The notes under the pieces were generated by a model. That model saw only the letters and a program-made list of their open reading frames with translations, searched no databases and was not told the DNA's origin. This document shows positions 1 through 6,492 of a stretch of 14,788 nucleotides of DNA, one piece after another. The first letter of the stretch is position 1. Each line of letters begins with the position of its first letter. Source of the stretch: Methanosarcinales archaeon (GTDB taxonomy: Archaea; Halobacteriota; Methanosarcinia; Methanosarcinales; EX4572-44); contig RXIJ01000053.1 in NCBI GenBank assembly GCA_004212095.1, positions 1-14,788 of the forward strand, written 5' to 3'. The position numbers and the translations under genes are program-made.

Positions 1-39
1 GTGCTGCAATATACGCAATGTGTCGAGGAGCCTGTGAGT

Positions 40-666
40 ATGGTGAATAGAAGAACGATTGATGATGCTGTTCGGATGGAAAAAGAAAATTCAAAACTAT
101 CTGCGTTGGATGATGATTTCTACCAGCAGTCTCGCGCATTTCTACAGAGCCTGTATGAAGAACTAAAAAACTATGAACCTGGTAGTTCAAAATATAATAT
201 TATTCAGCGTGGATTAAAAAACACCAGAGATCAAATAGAGAAACTCTTTGAGCTTAGAATGTGGAAACTACTGAAAAAATCAGCACTTAAAGGCGAAGAT
301 GATGCCACATTTGACACAACAACACTAACTGCTGAAGAACGAAAAACATACAACGAACTGAGAAAAACAATAACCTCGCACCAGCAACTGATATTTAATA
401 TTACAGAACACAGGGAACCTGATATAGAGCCAGTAACCGAAGACGCCACGCAGGAACAAAACATTAAAACTGAAACGTCTGACAATAGTAAAAGGAATAT
501 AACCGATGAATACATTGTTGTCAGAGTTTTGCAGGATATTCCACAGTTTCGAGGATTTGATATGCATGATTATACCCTGGCGAAAGACGATGTTGCTGTT
601 TTACCAGGCATCAATGCAGATGCATTATGCAAACGTGATATTGCAGTTAAAATTAATTTAAGTTGA
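40..666 (+). CDS. DNA replication factor GINS, archaeal Gins51 subunit
   Basis: Gins51 is a subunit of the archaeal GINS complex, which joins MCM helicase (and a RecJ/GAN-type protein) at the replication fork. The protein is about 208 aa. It has a helical N-terminal A domain, an acidic, Thr/Glu-rich linker at about residues 120-157, and a small C-terminal beta B domain over the last 50 residues. The B domain starts at YIVVRVLQDIPQF and ends in a short basic tail; an A-then-B order is typical of the Sld5/Psf1-like Gins51 rather than Gins23. The frame is open from base 1 (a GTG), but ATG at 40 has a GAGGAG ribosome site 9 bases upstream and leaves a family-like N-terminus, so I start there; GTG at 34 is too close to that site. 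xseA follows after 12 bp, suggesting one transcript. The assignment rests on the recognisable B domain; the A domain is divergent. Confidence 0.82.
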   Translation: MVNRRTIDDAVRMEKENSKLSALDDDFYQQSRAFLQSLYEELKNYEPGSSKYNIIQRGLKNTRDQIEKLFELRMWKLLKKSALKGEDDATFDTTTLTAEERKTYNELRKTITSHQQLIFNITEHREPDIEPVTEDATQEQNIKTETSDNSKRNITDEYIVVRVLQDIPQFRGFDMHDYTLAKDDVAVLPGINADALCKRDIAVKINLS

Positions 667-678
667 GAATAATAAACT

Positions 679-1908
679 ATGTCGAGCTTGCTGCCTTTTG
701 TCAAAGATCAGTGGATACTTGCGGTTTCAGATCTCACTTTTAGCATCAAACAAAAGTTCAAAGAAGACAGTAACATGCAGGATGTGTGGGTAAGGGGTGA
801 GATCTCAAACCTGACAAACCATCGATCAGGCCACAGCTATTTTACCCTGAAAGATGCGAAAAGCCAGATTCAATGCGTGATGTTCAAATGGTATGCAAAA
901 CGGCTTAAATTCAAACCATCATTTGGTATGAAAGTAATAGTTTTTGGAAGCGTCGAAATCTATGAACAACGGAGCCAGTACCAGATTCAGGTTATGACAA
1001 TTCGACCTGATGGCATCGGAGAGCTTTATAAAGCGTTTGAACAGCTCAAAACCAAACTTGAAGCAGAAGGGCTCTTTAGCGAAGTACACAAAAAACCATT
1101 GCCAAAATACCCACTAACGATTGCGGTGGCATCCTCTTCGACAGGAGCAGTAATCCATGACATTATAAATATTACCAGGCGCCGTTATCCGGTGCATATT
1201 ATTCTTGCACCAACGCTGGTACAGGGAGCAGAAGCAAGAGAGAGTATTGTAAAATCTATTCAACTGCTCAACCAGATGAATGTGGACGTGATTATTCTTG
1301 CGCGCGGTGGCGGCTCAATCGAGGATCTCTTTCCATTTAACGAGGAAGAAGTAGCAAGAGCGATATACCATTCAGAGATTCCCATAGTATCAGCCATTGG
1401 GCATGAAACTGATTACACCATTGCAGACTTTACAGCAGACCTTAGAGCGCCTACCCCATCTGCTGCTGCGGAACTGACCGTACCGGACGCGAGCGATATA
1501 CAACAACAATTGAGTCAATATGACGTGATTCTCAACCATAGGATAAAAGAAAAAATAAGCAGTATTTCTCAGAGGATTACTCAATACGAATCCATTGTGT
1601 CCATTAAACGATTAGATGAACTTGTGAACATCAAAGAGCAGAGAATGAAAGAAATGAACAGGTGCCTGCAGAGATCGTTGCATCATAAAATTGATATAAC
1701 AAATAGTCACTTTGATTCAGTGTATACCTATCTAAGTGCAGTAAGTCCGCTTCACACCCTTGAGCGTGGGTACAGTATCACACTGAAAGGCAAAAACATT
1801 GTGAGCAGCATAACACAGATTAAAGAAGGGGATGAGATTGAAATCATGGTGAAAGATGGTACGATCGAAAGTACAGTTAGTGCAAAGAATAACCGAGAGG
1901 TTGTATGA
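679..1908 (+). CDS. xseA: Exodeoxyribonuclease VII large subunit
   Basis: This is the catalytic large subunit of exonuclease VII, which with XseB degrades single-stranded DNA from either end to oligonucleotides in repair and recombination. The product is 409 aa, near the usual bacterial length of 400-450. An N-terminal OB-fold (about residues 33-110, with VWVRGEISN and GHSYFTLKD) precedes the catalytic domain. That domain has the motifs RGGGSIEDLFPFN (209-221), GHETDYT (241-247) and RAPTPSAAAE (256-265). A coiled-coil stretch (about 270-345) and a C-terminal segment with LERGYSI follow. All family motifs are intact, so it should be active. Only three bases separate its stop from the xseB start. 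It is a bacterial-type gene in an archaeal neighbourhood, known from methanogen lineages and probably an old lateral transfer; codon use looks like its neighbours. Confidence 0.97.
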   Translation: MSSLLPFVKDQWILAVSDLTFSIKQKFKEDSNMQDVWVRGEISNLTNHRSGHSYFTLKDAKSQIQCVMFKWYAKRLKFKPSFGMKVIVFGSVEIYEQRSQYQIQVMTIRPDGIGELYKAFEQLKTKLEAEGLFSEVHKKPLPKYPLTIAVASSSTGAVIHDIINITRRRYPVHIILAPTLVQGAEARESIVKSIQLLNQMNVDVIILARGGGSIEDLFPFNEEEVARAIYHSEIPIVSAIGHETDYTIADFTADLRAPTPSAAAELTVPDASDIQQQLSQYDVILNHRIKEKISSISQRITQYESIVSIKRLDELVNIKEQRMKEMNRCLQRSLHHKIDITNSHFDSVYTYLSAVSPLHTLERGYSITLKGKNIVSSITQIKEGDEIEIMVKDGTIESTVSAKNNREVV

Positions 1909-1911
1909 TAA

Positions 1912-2166
1912 ATGAATGAAGAGCTAAGAGAGAGCAAAGAAAAAGAGGTTGATGTTTGGAATTTAAGCTTTGAAGAATCACTAACAAAACTTGAAGAGAT
2001 AGTCAAACAGCTTGAAGATGGAAATCTTCCACTTGAAGACAGTCTCGGTTTGTTTGAGTGCGGCATCAGATTCTCCCGACGATGCAGAGAACTATTAGAT
2101 AATGCAAAACACCGGGTAGACTTACTCACTGAAGAAGGATTTGAGCCTTTTGAAGATGAGGTTTGA
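1912..2166 (+). CDS. xseB: Exodeoxyribonuclease VII small subunit
   Basis: Small subunit of exonuclease VII; several copies coat the coiled coil of XseA. At 84 aa it matches the family length. The core has the XseB signature: LSFEESLTKLEEIVKQLEDG followed by LPLEDSL and a second helix with FECGIRFSRRCRELLDNAKHRV, forming the expected helical hairpin. The tail is acidic (EEGFEPFEDEV), as is common. The ATG lies three bases after the xseA stop, with GAGAGG about 11 bases upstream inside the end of xseA, so the two are almost certainly co-translated. The short N-terminal extension (MNEELRESKEKEV) is highly charged and not part of the conserved core. Confidence 0.95.
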   Translation: MNEELRESKEKEVDVWNLSFEESLTKLEEIVKQLEDGNLPLEDSLGLFECGIRFSRRCRELLDNAKHRVDLLTEEGFEPFEDEV

Positions 2167-2291
2167 TTCGTAGGTTACTAAAATAACGCCATGGATATAA
2201 TGATACGAACCATAAGATTACCCTGAATACTTTTTCATTCTCAATTCTCCATGTCTTGGGATTCATAAGAGCTTACACAAACTCTCAAGAT

Positions 2292-2918
2292 TCAGTTTGA
2301 CTTACCATATTTGGACACTGTTTTCCAGCTCTTGCGCACAAAGGGTGGGAACTCCTTGTGAGAGTGTATCCAATCTTCAAGAAATTTTTTTGTTTTTGGA
2401 TCTGACGGGTAACCGCTGCCAACCGGCAATCCTATTTTCATGCCCAATTCTTTTACAAGAGAGTCTCGCTTTACCTTTGCAATGATGGATGCAGCAGACA
2501 CAACAGGATATTTCTGATCTGCGTGATGCTCTGATATTATCTCTATCTTGTGTCCATAGTTCTCACCAACCAACCTACCAAACCGCTCCGGTCTGACATC
2601 GGCAGCATCAAGGTATGCAAACTCTGGTTTTAGTTCTTTGAGCACTCTTGCAAAGCAGATTACCATAACCACATTCATGGTCATCACCTTGCGGAATTCA
2701 TCTATCTGTGCTGCACTTACTTCAAGCACAAATGTCTTATCCGCTATATTTTTAATCTGTTCTGATAATCTTTCACGCTTCTTTGGGGTGAGTTTTTTTG
2801 AATCATCCACACCAAGCTTTTTTAACCGGCCCACATCTGTCGTTAGTACGCCGCCAACACACATAGGTCCGATAACCGGCCCCTTTCCTGCCTCATCAAC
2901 ACCTGCTATTAATGTCAT
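2292..2918 (-). CDS. rnhB: Ribonuclease HII
   Basis: RNase HII cleaves the RNA strand of RNA-DNA hybrids and nicks at single ribonucleotides in DNA, starting ribonucleotide excision repair. The 208-aa protein begins with GVDEAGKGPVIGP, the family's first motif. The four acidic metal ligands are all present: D8, E9, D104 (in AYLDAADV) and D134 (in HHADQKYPVVSAASIIAK). The GSGYPSDPKT loop (168-177) and a basic C-terminus that normally binds DNA also fit. It lies 18 bp downstream of the MfnE-like kinase on the same strand and is probably co-transcribed with it. It converges on xseB, leaving about 125 bp between their stops with no obvious terminator hairpin. Confidence 0.97.
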   Translation of the reverse strand: MTLIAGVDEAGKGPVIGPMCVGGVLTTDVGRLKKLGVDDSKKLTPKKRERLSEQIKNIADKTFVLEVSAAQIDEFRKVMTMNVVMVICFARVLKELKPEFAYLDAADVRPERFGRLVGENYGHKIEIISEHHADQKYPVVSAASIIAKVKRDSLVKELGMKIGLPVGSGYPSDPKTKKFLEDWIHSHKEFPPFVRKSWKTVSKYGKSN

Positions 2919-2936
2919 TTAGTAACCATATTATCC

Positions 2937-3551
2937 TTAACAATTTTTGATTAATGTTCCGCCGCGATCCTGTTCAATAGCTGTAATAATTGGTTCAGCA
3001 CACAGTCCACAGACAACACGGCAGGTAAGACCGTTTGTTAAAATAAAGTCCGGGAGGGCACGGTCAACACAGGTGTTAAGACCTGAAAGCTTTGAAGCAC
3101 ATATTGTCTCAACGATATCTTCCTTAATGTATATACCCTGTACATCAGTAGCTTTAATAAAATTAAATTTATATTTATTGGCAATCCATGCAGCAATGGT
3201 ATCACCAGTTACATCCCAGCTGTGTTGTTCCATACGATCTTCCATGCAAAATAAGTGGTACGGTAAAAGCACAAACACTCCATTACCATCGGGTTTTCCC
3301 CTCACCGAATTGGCACCTGTCCTGTCACACAATAGCAAACCATATTGTTCCATTGCAAGAAGAGCCATAGAGTGAGATGCATCAGACGAGAGGTTCATAC
3401 GTGCATCCACGTTTCTTACCATATCAGCAAAAATGCCGCCTCCCGGTACAAGAAGAATACACTGATCACTTTTATCTGCATAAACTGCAAGATCGCTAAC
3501 CACATCCCTTGCACAATCGATCAGACTTCCACCAAACTTCACAACAAACAT
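2937..3551 (-). CDS. mfnE: Amino-acid-kinase-fold kinase, MfnE-like (methanofuran synthesis)
   Basis: This is a small kinase of the aspartokinase/UMP-kinase fold, of the archaeal group that includes MfnE. MfnE phosphorylates aminomethylfuran-methyl phosphate during synthesis of methanofuran, the one-carbon carrier of methanogens. The phosphate-binding VVKFGGSL is at residues 3-10, VPGGGIFAD at 35-43, then the group-specific SHSMALLAMEQYG (59-71) and DVTGDTIAAWIA. At about 204 aa it fits the family. The frame is open to a TTG at 3563, but ATG 3551 places KFGGS immediately after the start as in relatives, so I use it. rnhB follows on the same strand. Just upstream is the 71-bp tandem repeat, whose first copy overlaps the likely promoter. 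The fold is certain; the MfnE role follows from the subfamily and the methanogen-like context. Confidence 0.8.
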   Translation of the reverse strand: MFVVKFGGSLIDCARDVVSDLAVYADKSDQCILLVPGGGIFADMVRNVDARMNLSSDASHSMALLAMEQYGLLLCDRTGANSVRGKPDGNGVFVLLPYHLFCMEDRMEQHSWDVTGDTIAAWIANKYKFNFIKATDVQGIYIKEDIVETICASKLSGLNTCVDRALPDFILTNGLTCRVVCGLCAEPIITAIEQDRGGTLIKNC

Positions 3552-3569
3552 CAATACAAGCAATGGAAG

Positions 3570-3736
3570 CCTTCACACAAATACTTTCTTAAATTAACTC
3601 ACACTCGATTGCTTCGCACTCGAGAGTTATTTCATGGCATCCTTCACACAAACACTTTCTTAAATTAACTCACACTCGATTGCTTCGCACTCGAGAGTTA
3701 TTTCATGGCATCCTTCACACAAACACTTTCTTAAGA
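3570..3736. repeat. 71-bp tandem repeat, about 2.3 copies, upstream of mfnE
   Basis: Units begin at 3570, 3641 and 3712, giving two full copies and a partial third. They are nearly identical; the first differs at one base (ATACTTTC against ACACTTTC). Each full unit has CCTTCACACAAA, CTTTCTTAAATTAAC, an imperfect palindrome (arms CTCGA and TCGAG, 11-base spacer) and AGAGTTATTTCATGG. The array fills the gap between the mfnE start and the 3' end of tRNA-Val. Long reading frames across it come from the repeat and look non-coding. Confidence 0.95.
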
Positions 3737-3766
3737 TAACTCCTGTTGTATGTGAATGATTTAAGA

Positions 3767-3840
3767 TGGGCTCGCGGAGATTTGAACTCCGGATCTCCGC
3801 CGTGTAAAGGCGATGTCATGACCAACTAGACCACAAGCCC
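3767..3840 (-). tRNA. tRNA-Val (anticodon UAC)
   Basis: The minus strand folds as a full 74-nt cloverleaf. The acceptor pairs GGGCTTG with CGAGCCC (one G-T pair), discriminator A. The anticodon arm TCGCC/GGCGG holds loop TTTACAC with anticodon TAC. The T arm CGGAG/CTCCG carries TTCAAAT. There is no intron and CCA is not encoded. No good TATA box lies at -31/-24; a weaker TCATAATT (3874-3881) would imply a 5' leader of about ten bases. Confidence 0.97.
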
Positions 3841-3999
3841 TATTATGAACCTTCAATCACACCCCTCGCAATGAATTATGAGGAATCCCATTGCTGCAAG
3901 CCTTAAACTTTTCACAAGGATTTTATCTTCAGTCAATTTAATTAACATTAATTATTAGTTTCTATCTCTATAAAAGGTTAACTGTTCTTCATAGCAATA

Positions 4000-4007
4000 C
4001 TTATATG
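4000..4007 (+). promoter_or_regulatory. TATA box of the small zinc-ribbon gene
   Basis: CTTATATG lies exactly 24 bp before the ATG at 4031, the archaeal -31 to -24 position, so the predicted transcript starts at the start codon. A second candidate, CTATAAAAGG (3968-3977), would start transcription near 4000 and give a short leader. Confidence 0.55.
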
Positions 4008-4030
4008 CTATGTATCTAAAGAATGCTACT

Positions 4031-4192
4031 ATGAGAACTGGTGTTGATAGTACTGATTACTCAGACGATGTGCTTGATGTTCAGCTTGGTATTAAAAAAT
4101 ATAAGTGTCTTGATTGCGGAAATGCTTTTATTGGTGCTGGGAAGACTGTTGTCTGCCCATCCTGTCATTCATCAAATGTAGTGCCAAAATGA
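4031..4192 (+). CDS. Small zinc-ribbon protein, function unknown
   Basis: This is a 53-aa protein with an acidic N-terminal segment (VDSTDYSDDVLDV) and one zinc ribbon, CLDCG (C26, C29) and CPSCH (C42, C45), spaced as in rubredoxin-like knuckles. I do not recognise the subfamily. Such single-ribbon proteins in archaea are often transcription, translation or RNA-binding accessories. An upstream in-frame ATG at 4010 would add seven residues but lies inside the predicted promoter, so I chose 4031. The next gene, also a small cysteine-rich protein, starts 7 bp after the stop, and the two probably work or are regulated together. Confidence 0.72.
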   Translation: MRTGVDSTDYSDDVLDVQLGIKKYKCLDCGNAFIGAGKTVVCPSCHSSNVVPK

Positions 4193-4199
4193 TGATTAA

Positions 4200-4376
4200 A
4201 TGGAACCGGGAATCGATAGACAAATAACTATGATGGCAGGTCAGTATGGGATTTGTACCATCTGCGGAACAGTCGCACTGTTGCACACATGCCCACTTTG
4301 TGGTAGACTTGTATGTAGTAACTGCCTTACAGCAGAGGGGATATGCTTTTGGTGCAGCAGGGGTAAAATGATATAG
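4200..4376 (+). CDS. Small cysteine-rich zinc-finger protein, function unknown
   Basis: This 58-aa protein is just below a usual 60-residue cutoff. It has four CxxC pairs: C19/C22 (CTIC), C31/C34 (CPLC), C39/C42 (CSNC) and C49/C52 (CFWC). Eight cysteines in this order fit two zinc sites, probably interleaved as in HIT-type, B-box or RING-like fingers; LHTCPLCGRLVCSNC is especially like such cross-braced fingers. In-frame ATGs at 4230 and 4233 would shorten it by 10-11 residues without touching a cysteine. It ends in TAG and follows the zinc-ribbon gene closely. No enzyme motif is visible. The regular cysteine pattern argues strongly that it is real; the function is open. Confidence 0.72.
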   Translation: MEPGIDRQITMMAGQYGICTICGTVALLHTCPLCGRLVCSNCLTAEGICFWCSRGKMI

Positions 4377-4406
4377 CAATACAGGCAAAATAGCGAATTC
4401 TAATTT

Positions 4407-4820
4407 TTTTTAAACGTATATGAAATTATAAACGCAACAACACTCTCTTGCTATTGGAATTCGATGCACGACTTGCTGCACAATCGAGAGTTTTTCTGTA
4501 CAACGAAGTTGTGCAGTTTTTAAACGTATAGGAAATTATAAACGCAACAACATTCTCTTGCTATTGGAATTCGATGCACGACTTGCTGCACTCGATTGCT
4601 GCACAATCGAGAGTTTTTCTGTACAACGAAGTTGTGCAGTTTTTAAACGTATAGGAAATTATAAACGCAACAACACTCTCTTGCTATTGGAATTCGATGC
4701 ACGACTTGCTGCACAATCGAGAGTTTTTTTGCATACGCCGTATGCAGTGCTTCTCGCAATCGAGAGTTATTTTCACACACGGGGTGTGTGGTTCTGCACA
4801 ATGAAGTTGTGCAGTTTTTG
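4407..4820. repeat. Tandem array of promoter-plus-hairpin units
   Basis: Three units start at 4407, 4517 and 4640 (110, 123 and about 180 bp). Unit 2 is 13 bp longer through an inner duplication (TCGATTGCTGCAC). Each unit opens with TTTTTAAACGTATAGG (unit 1 has ATATG), then AAATTATAAACGCAACAAC, CTCTTGCTATTGG and AATTCGATGCACGAC, then a palindrome ending AATCGAGAGTTTTT, and finally a 9+3+9 hairpin. Unit 3 carries further hairpins: 4731-4745 (GCATAC, loop GCC), 4774-4790 (CACACAC, loop GGG) and 4794-4814. Read on the minus strand, each unit has TTTATAAT followed at TATA-to-start spacing by the CTGCACAAC hairpin. This fills the stretch between the zinc-finger gene and the membrane protein. No protein gene is seen; the frames crossing it are repeat artefacts. 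Confidence 0.93.
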
Positions 4821-4827
4821 ATATTAG

Positions 4828-5742
4828 TTACCATTCATTCGACAGATCATCAGGGTGTGACAGCAGTTCATTCACATACAATGGTTTGTTTGTTTTAGCC
4901 ATGTATAATCGCACCCACCACAGAGTGGTTAATGGCTGAACGATGATTATAGAAACGAACGTGCTGATAAATCCTCCAACTTTTGGCACAGACCCAATAA
5001 CCAGATTCGAGACAATGGCTATTGCAACGGTAAAAATTAAGAGCAGTATCACATCAAGTTTGTGTGATACAAAAAACCCAAATCCTGTTTTAATGGCATC
5101 GATCGGGTGAAGAGATTCGATTACTAATATGTATGGCGCAATAAAAAGAACCGTGATTACTATAACCATATAGGTTATCCAGAGAAAGATTCCAAGGATA
5201 AGTGTCCCCACACCGTAACCACCCTGACCACTAAATAGTTCCGGGGATAAAAGTGCTGCAGGTAACAGGAATACGATTCCAACAAGCAAAAACAAGCCAA
5301 TTAAGAGTTCTGTTAACAAAAGGCTGATAACGTGTTTTTTAGCATAGTTCATCATATCTGCAAAACCTGTGCCGCCCTTTTCTGTTGCTGCCTTGGCCAT
5401 TCCAATTGCACCAGCTTCAAAAAACGTTATAATAATAAATAATCCAATAATGATAATTAAGAAAGAAAGAATCAGATGAACGACATATGGTTTGATCAGC
5501 AGCAGGAGAGAAACCGCCTCCACTGCCGGCATCTCTTGACCCTCTGACATGGAGATTATCTGCAATCTGTCAAAAAATTGAGCGGTTGTATCAAATCCAA
5601 TAACAAATGCAACTGCAACGCCAACTATGCCTACAAATAGTATAGAAAAAAGAGAGTCCAAAATGAAAGGCAGTGCAATGTTTAGATTGTTCTTCCAGGT
5701 TTCAAAACCCTTTTCAATGATTCTTCCGAATTCTTCACTCAT
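4828..5742 (-). CDS. Six-helix integral membrane protein, archaeal family of unknown function
   Basis: The 304-aa protein has a charged amphipathic start (MSEEFGRIIEKGFETWKNN) and six strongly hydrophobic segments, at about residues 23-49, 86-108, 138-163, 180-206, 230-250 and 256-277. The tail is short and hydrophilic. Its form, an EEFGRxxEKGFxTWKxN opening, alternating long helices and an SLHPIDAIKTGF loop before helix 5, resembles archaeal membrane proteins currently classed as unknown function; I cannot name a substrate or partner. The frame extends to a TTG at 5754, but ATG 5742 gives the family-like start, and a TATA-like TTTATCA (5763-5769) lies about 20-27 bp before it. It is transcribed away from the aldolase and stands alone, its 3' end abutting the tandem array. 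Confidence 0.8.
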   Translation of the reverse strand: MSEEFGRIIEKGFETWKNNLNIALPFILDSLFSILFVGIVGVAVAFVIGFDTTAQFFDRLQIISMSEGQEMPAVEAVSLLLLIKPYVVHLILSFLIIIIGLFIIITFFEAGAIGMAKAATEKGGTGFADMMNYAKKHVISLLLTELLIGLFLLVGIVFLLPAALLSPELFSGQGGYGVGTLILGIFLWITYMVIVITVLFIAPYILVIESLHPIDAIKTGFGFFVSHKLDVILLLIFTVAIAIVSNLVIGSVPKVGGFISTFVSIIIVQPLTTLWWVRLYMAKTNKPLYVNELLSHPDDLSNEW

Positions 5743-5886
5743 ACATCCACACAAGCGATATTTGATAAACCCTTAATCCATCACTTATCCTTCTTAACAC
5801 TTCTCCTTTAGTTGGCTGTTGGGCAAAATTCACCGGTATCCCTGTGGCGACATTGCCCACACCTATCTATAATACCTACCCATAGG

Positions 5887-5894
5887 TTTAATAG
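5887..5894 (+). promoter_or_regulatory. TATA box of the aldolase-NOG1 operon
   Basis: TTTAATAG predicts a transcript start near 5918, two bases before the ATG at 5920. This makes the upstream in-frame TTG at 5914 unlikely as the start. Confidence 0.5.
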
Positions 5895-5919
5895 GCTTTT
5901 CGTGTAATGATGCTTGTTT

Positions 5920-6471
5920 ATGTGGCAGGAAATATCACGTTTCGGAAAAAAACTTGTTGATACAGGGCTGGTAGGATCTTACTTTGGGAATATCAGCATT
6001 AGAGAAGGCAGCAAAATAATAATAACCAGGCACAACGTGCCACTTGATAAGATAACTGAAAACGGGGTGGTAGAAGTCGAGCTTGATAGCTCAACAGATA
6101 CCAACAGCACCGTATCCTCTGAAACAATCGTTCATAGAAAAATATACCAGATGACCCCTGCACTTGCCATCATCCATGCTCATGCACCATTTGCAGTCGT
6201 ACAATCACTTGTTGAATTGAAAGACCACATAATCCCTGTTGACGTTGCGGGACAACTGGTTTTGCATGAAATACCTGTTGTACACGGTGGTATAGGGAGC
6301 TTTGAACTTGCAGTGAATGCCGGAACCGCACTCAGAGATTACAAGGGAATTATCATACACGGTCACGGAAGCTTTGCTGCTGGTGAAACACTCGAGGAAG
6401 CCTTTACAATCACCACACAGATAGAATACAGCTGCAATATTAAGTATTATGTTGAGCTTGCAAAAAAATAA
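5920..6471 (+). CDS. Class II aldolase/adducin family protein (fuculose-1-phosphate aldolase-like)
   Basis: Members of this zinc-dependent fold cleave or epimerise sugar phosphates; methanogen homologues are described as L-fuculose-1-phosphate aldolases that could supply lactaldehyde for coenzyme F420 synthesis. The protein is 183 aa from ATG 5920. Numbering from the in-frame TTG two codons earlier, it has GNISIR (25-30), the catalytic acid E70 in SSETIVHRKIY, zinc ligands H88 and H90 in HAHAP, and H151 in HGHGSFAAG. All catalytic residues are present, and the length is slightly under the 200-215 of bacterial FucA. NOG1 begins 21 bp downstream on the same strand. The exact substrate cannot be read from sequence; a 5-methylthioribulose-phosphate-type dehydratase of the same fold is a less likely alternative. 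Confidence 0.83.
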   Translation: MWQEISRFGKKLVDTGLVGSYFGNISIREGSKIIITRHNVPLDKITENGVVEVELDSSTDTNSTVSSETIVHRKIYQMTPALAIIHAHAPFAVVQSLVELKDHIIPVDVAGQLVLHEIPVVHGGIGSFELAVNAGTALRDYKGIIIHGHGSFAAGETLEEAFTITTQIEYSCNIKYYVELAKK

Positions 6472-6492
6472 GAAATAGACACTTTTTGAATC

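Noticed and set aside
1..39. GTG at base 1 as the Gins51 start
   Set aside because: No upstream sequence to judge, and ATG 40 has a well-spaced GAGGAG and a family-like N-terminus.
3345..3668. 107-aa frame across the mfnE start and the 71-bp repeats
   Set aside because: Antisense to mfnE in its first part and driven by the repeat in the rest; composition is unlike a protein gene.
4407..4820. Possible CRISPR array
   Set aside because: Units are 110-180 bp and similar throughout, with no alternation of short repeats and unique spacers, and no cas genes in the window.
4558..4821. 87-aa open frame across the array, and the 63-aa frame opposite
   Set aside because: The peptides themselves repeat (LLLEFDARLAA twice) because the DNA repeats; no ribosome site or recognisable domain.
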